64,000 nt of DNA from XYA12-FULL-58-9 sp001798605 (GTDB lineage: Bacteria > Myxococcota > XYA12-FULL-58-9): contig DAINMX010000001.1 of NCBI GenBank assembly GCA_036736205.1, positions 30,053-94,052 on the forward strand, read 5' to 3'. The position numbers and the translations under genes were made by a program. Shown piece by piece: positions 63,067 through 64,000 of this stretch. Numbering within the stretch: the first letter of the stretch is position 1; each line of letters opens with the position of its first letter. The notes beneath the pieces were generated by a model, which had not been told where the DNA came from, ran no database searches, and worked only from the letters and a program-made list of their open reading frames with translations.

Positions 63067-64000
63067 ATGAAAGTATTGTCTATCGAGTCGCTTCTGGTTC
63101 TCGGAGTCATTCTGCCGACCGGCGCAGACGCGGCGGGGCGGTATCACAATACCAACCAGAGCGCCGAATGGGTGCGCACACTCAATCGCAACGCCTCCAC
63201 CGACATTGACGCGGTGTTTTACAATCCAGCGGCAACCGCACTCTTCGAGGATGGGCTGCATTTGTATCTCTCGAACCAGATGATTCTGCAGAATCGTTAC
63301 GTCAGTGACTCAACAGACCTCGAGTCCATGGGGCTGAGCGCCGGTTTGCATGATGAGTACCAAGGCGAGCTTTTCGCGCCGTTGTTCCCGAGCTTTTACG
63401 CGGCTTACAAGACCGGTAGCCTTGCGGTCTCTGCTGGTTTTGGTGTCATTGGCGGTGGTGGCTCCGTCACCTACGAGGAGGGACTGCCGTCGTTTCATCT
63501 TCTCGCAGCACGGCCCGTTGGAGTCCCCGGCGCAATTGCCAATTCCTTGGATCCCTCCCAGCCCTCCACCGCTATAGACCTGAGCGAAGTGGATATGAAA
63601 TTCGAAGGGGATTCGGTGTTCCACTCCGCTCAACTCGGTGGCGCCTATGCCGTCAATGATTGGATTTCACTAGGCCTGGTCGGCCGCTTGGTGTTCGCCT
63701 CGGAGTCGACCAAAGGCACCTTGCGCGCCGATTATGATCTCGTCGGCGTTGGCCGAAGCGGCCTCAACAAAATTGCGTCGATTGAGACCAAGAGGAGCGG
63801 CATGGGCTTTGGATTGATGGGCAGTGCTCACTTAAGACCCATCAAAGACCTCGACGTCAGTGTCGGTTACCAATGGTACGACACCATGGAGCTGGAAAAC
63901 GAAACCGAGATCGACGACACCGGCATGTTTCCCGATGGCACCAAAGTGAAGAAGACACTGCCGATGGTGGGCACTGTGGGTGTGGCATACGCCATTTTGC
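63067..64000 (+). CDS. FadL/OmpP1-family outer-membrane protein (3' end outside window)
   Basis: The frame opens with ATG at 63067, 6 nt after GGGAG, and stays open to the right edge, at least 311 codons. It has a signal peptide (VLSIESLLVLGVILPTGADA). The start of the mature part reads RNASTDIDAVFYNPAATALF, the N-terminal plug signature of FadL/OmpP1/TodX proteins (NAxxGDAxxxFYNPA). Later parts alternate as barrel strands (SLGLVGRLVFASESTKGTL, GMGFGLMGSAHLRPI, VSVGYQWYD). FadL proteins take up fatty acids and other hydrophobic compounds through the outer membrane. An EtfD-like protein in the window would fit fatty-acid use. Confidence 0.82.
   Translation, partial: MKVLSIESLLVLGVILPTGADAAGRYHNTNQSAEWVRTLNRNASTDIDAVFYNPAATALFEDGLHLYLSNQMILQNRYVSDSTDLESMGLSAGLHDEYQGELFAPLFPSFYAAYKTGSLAVSAGFGVIGGGGSVTYEEGLPSFHLLAARPVGVPGAIANSLDPSQPSTAIDLSEVDMKFEGDSVFHSAQLGGAYAVNDWISLGLVGRLVFASESTKGTLRADYDLVGVGRSGLNKIASIETKRSGMGFGLMGSAHLRPIKDLDVSVGYQWYDTMELENETEIDDTGMFPDGTKVKKTLPMVGTVGVAYAIL

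Noticed and set aside
1..64000. tRNA, rRNA or CRISPR genes
   Set aside because: I looked for T-loop-like GGTTCGA and acceptor stems and for short regular repeats and found none. A tRNA search program would be needed to be sure.

Overview
The window looks like a piece of a Gram-negative, predatory or scavenging-type bacterium close to the Myxococcota (old Deltaproteobacteria), probably from a draft or metagenome assembly (there is a 100-N scaffold gap at 8396-8495). Evidence: moderately high GC, many SPII lipoproteins, two proteins ending in a MYXO-CTERM-like tail (Cys, hydrophobic helix, Arg cluster), PKD, MopE-type and TSP3 Asp-rich calcium-binding repeats, giant Cys-rich surface lipoproteins, an ExbB/ExbD/TonB set, LPP20 lipoproteins and a FadL-type porin. 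No phage, IS, CRISPR, rRNA or tRNA was seen.

Layout. 1-3.4 kb: end of a PKD surface protein, a zinc-ribbon microprotein, a purine/uracil-type permease. 3.3-7.8 kb: an envelope block (DUF4398 lipoprotein, TSP3-OmpA lipoprotein, ExbB, ExbD, TonB). 7.9-9.2 kb: a trypsin-like protease cut by the gap, then a Phd/VapC toxin-antitoxin pair with a readable promoter and operator. 9.4-16.9 kb: a 2,484-residue chimeric surface lipoprotein. 16.9-20.2 kb: a membrane protein, a secreted protein with a duplicated Cys domain, and a MazEF-like pair. 20.5-27.8 kb: a lipoprotein, then M3 oligopeptidase, OPT peptide transporter, LPP20 lipoprotein and DUF1287 protein on the minus strand. 27.9-33.4 kb: an M4-like metalloprotease without signal peptide, a glucan-water-dikinase-like phosphohistidine/ATP-grasp protein, and an MFS carrier coupled to it. 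33.4-41.7 kb: a tight five-gene minus-strand operon (GT-C membrane protein, DprE1-like oxidase, HAD-UbiA fusion, TMTC-like TPR glycosyltransferase, lipoprotein of the sulfatase superfamily). 41.8-44.9 kb: an Asp/Cys-repeat lipoprotein and a barrel-like protein. 45.2-53.8 kb: acetate kinase, an EtfD/HdrD-like membrane Fe-S oxidoreductase, a MORN-repeat lipoprotein, a DEAH helicase. 53.9-64 kb: a Cys-rich lipoprotein, an M49-like lipoprotein peptidase, an unknown 545-residue protein, a VF530 protein, a lipoprotein and the start of a FadL-like porin.

How the genes work together. Several peptidases (S1, M3, M4-like, M49) and a peptide transporter suggest a proteolytic diet. The most coherent unusual system is the 33.4-41.7 kb operon. 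It carries the first steps of the polyprenyl-phosphoryl-ribose/arabinose pathway known from mycobacteria (DPPR synthase, its phosphatase fused in one chain, and DprE1) together with two GT-C type transferases and an extracytoplasmic sulfatase-fold enzyme. I infer a D-arabinofuranose (or ribofuranose) decoration pathway for a surface molecule. DprE2 is not in the window. A second unusual unit is the GWD-like dikinase overlapping an MFS gene by 4 bp.
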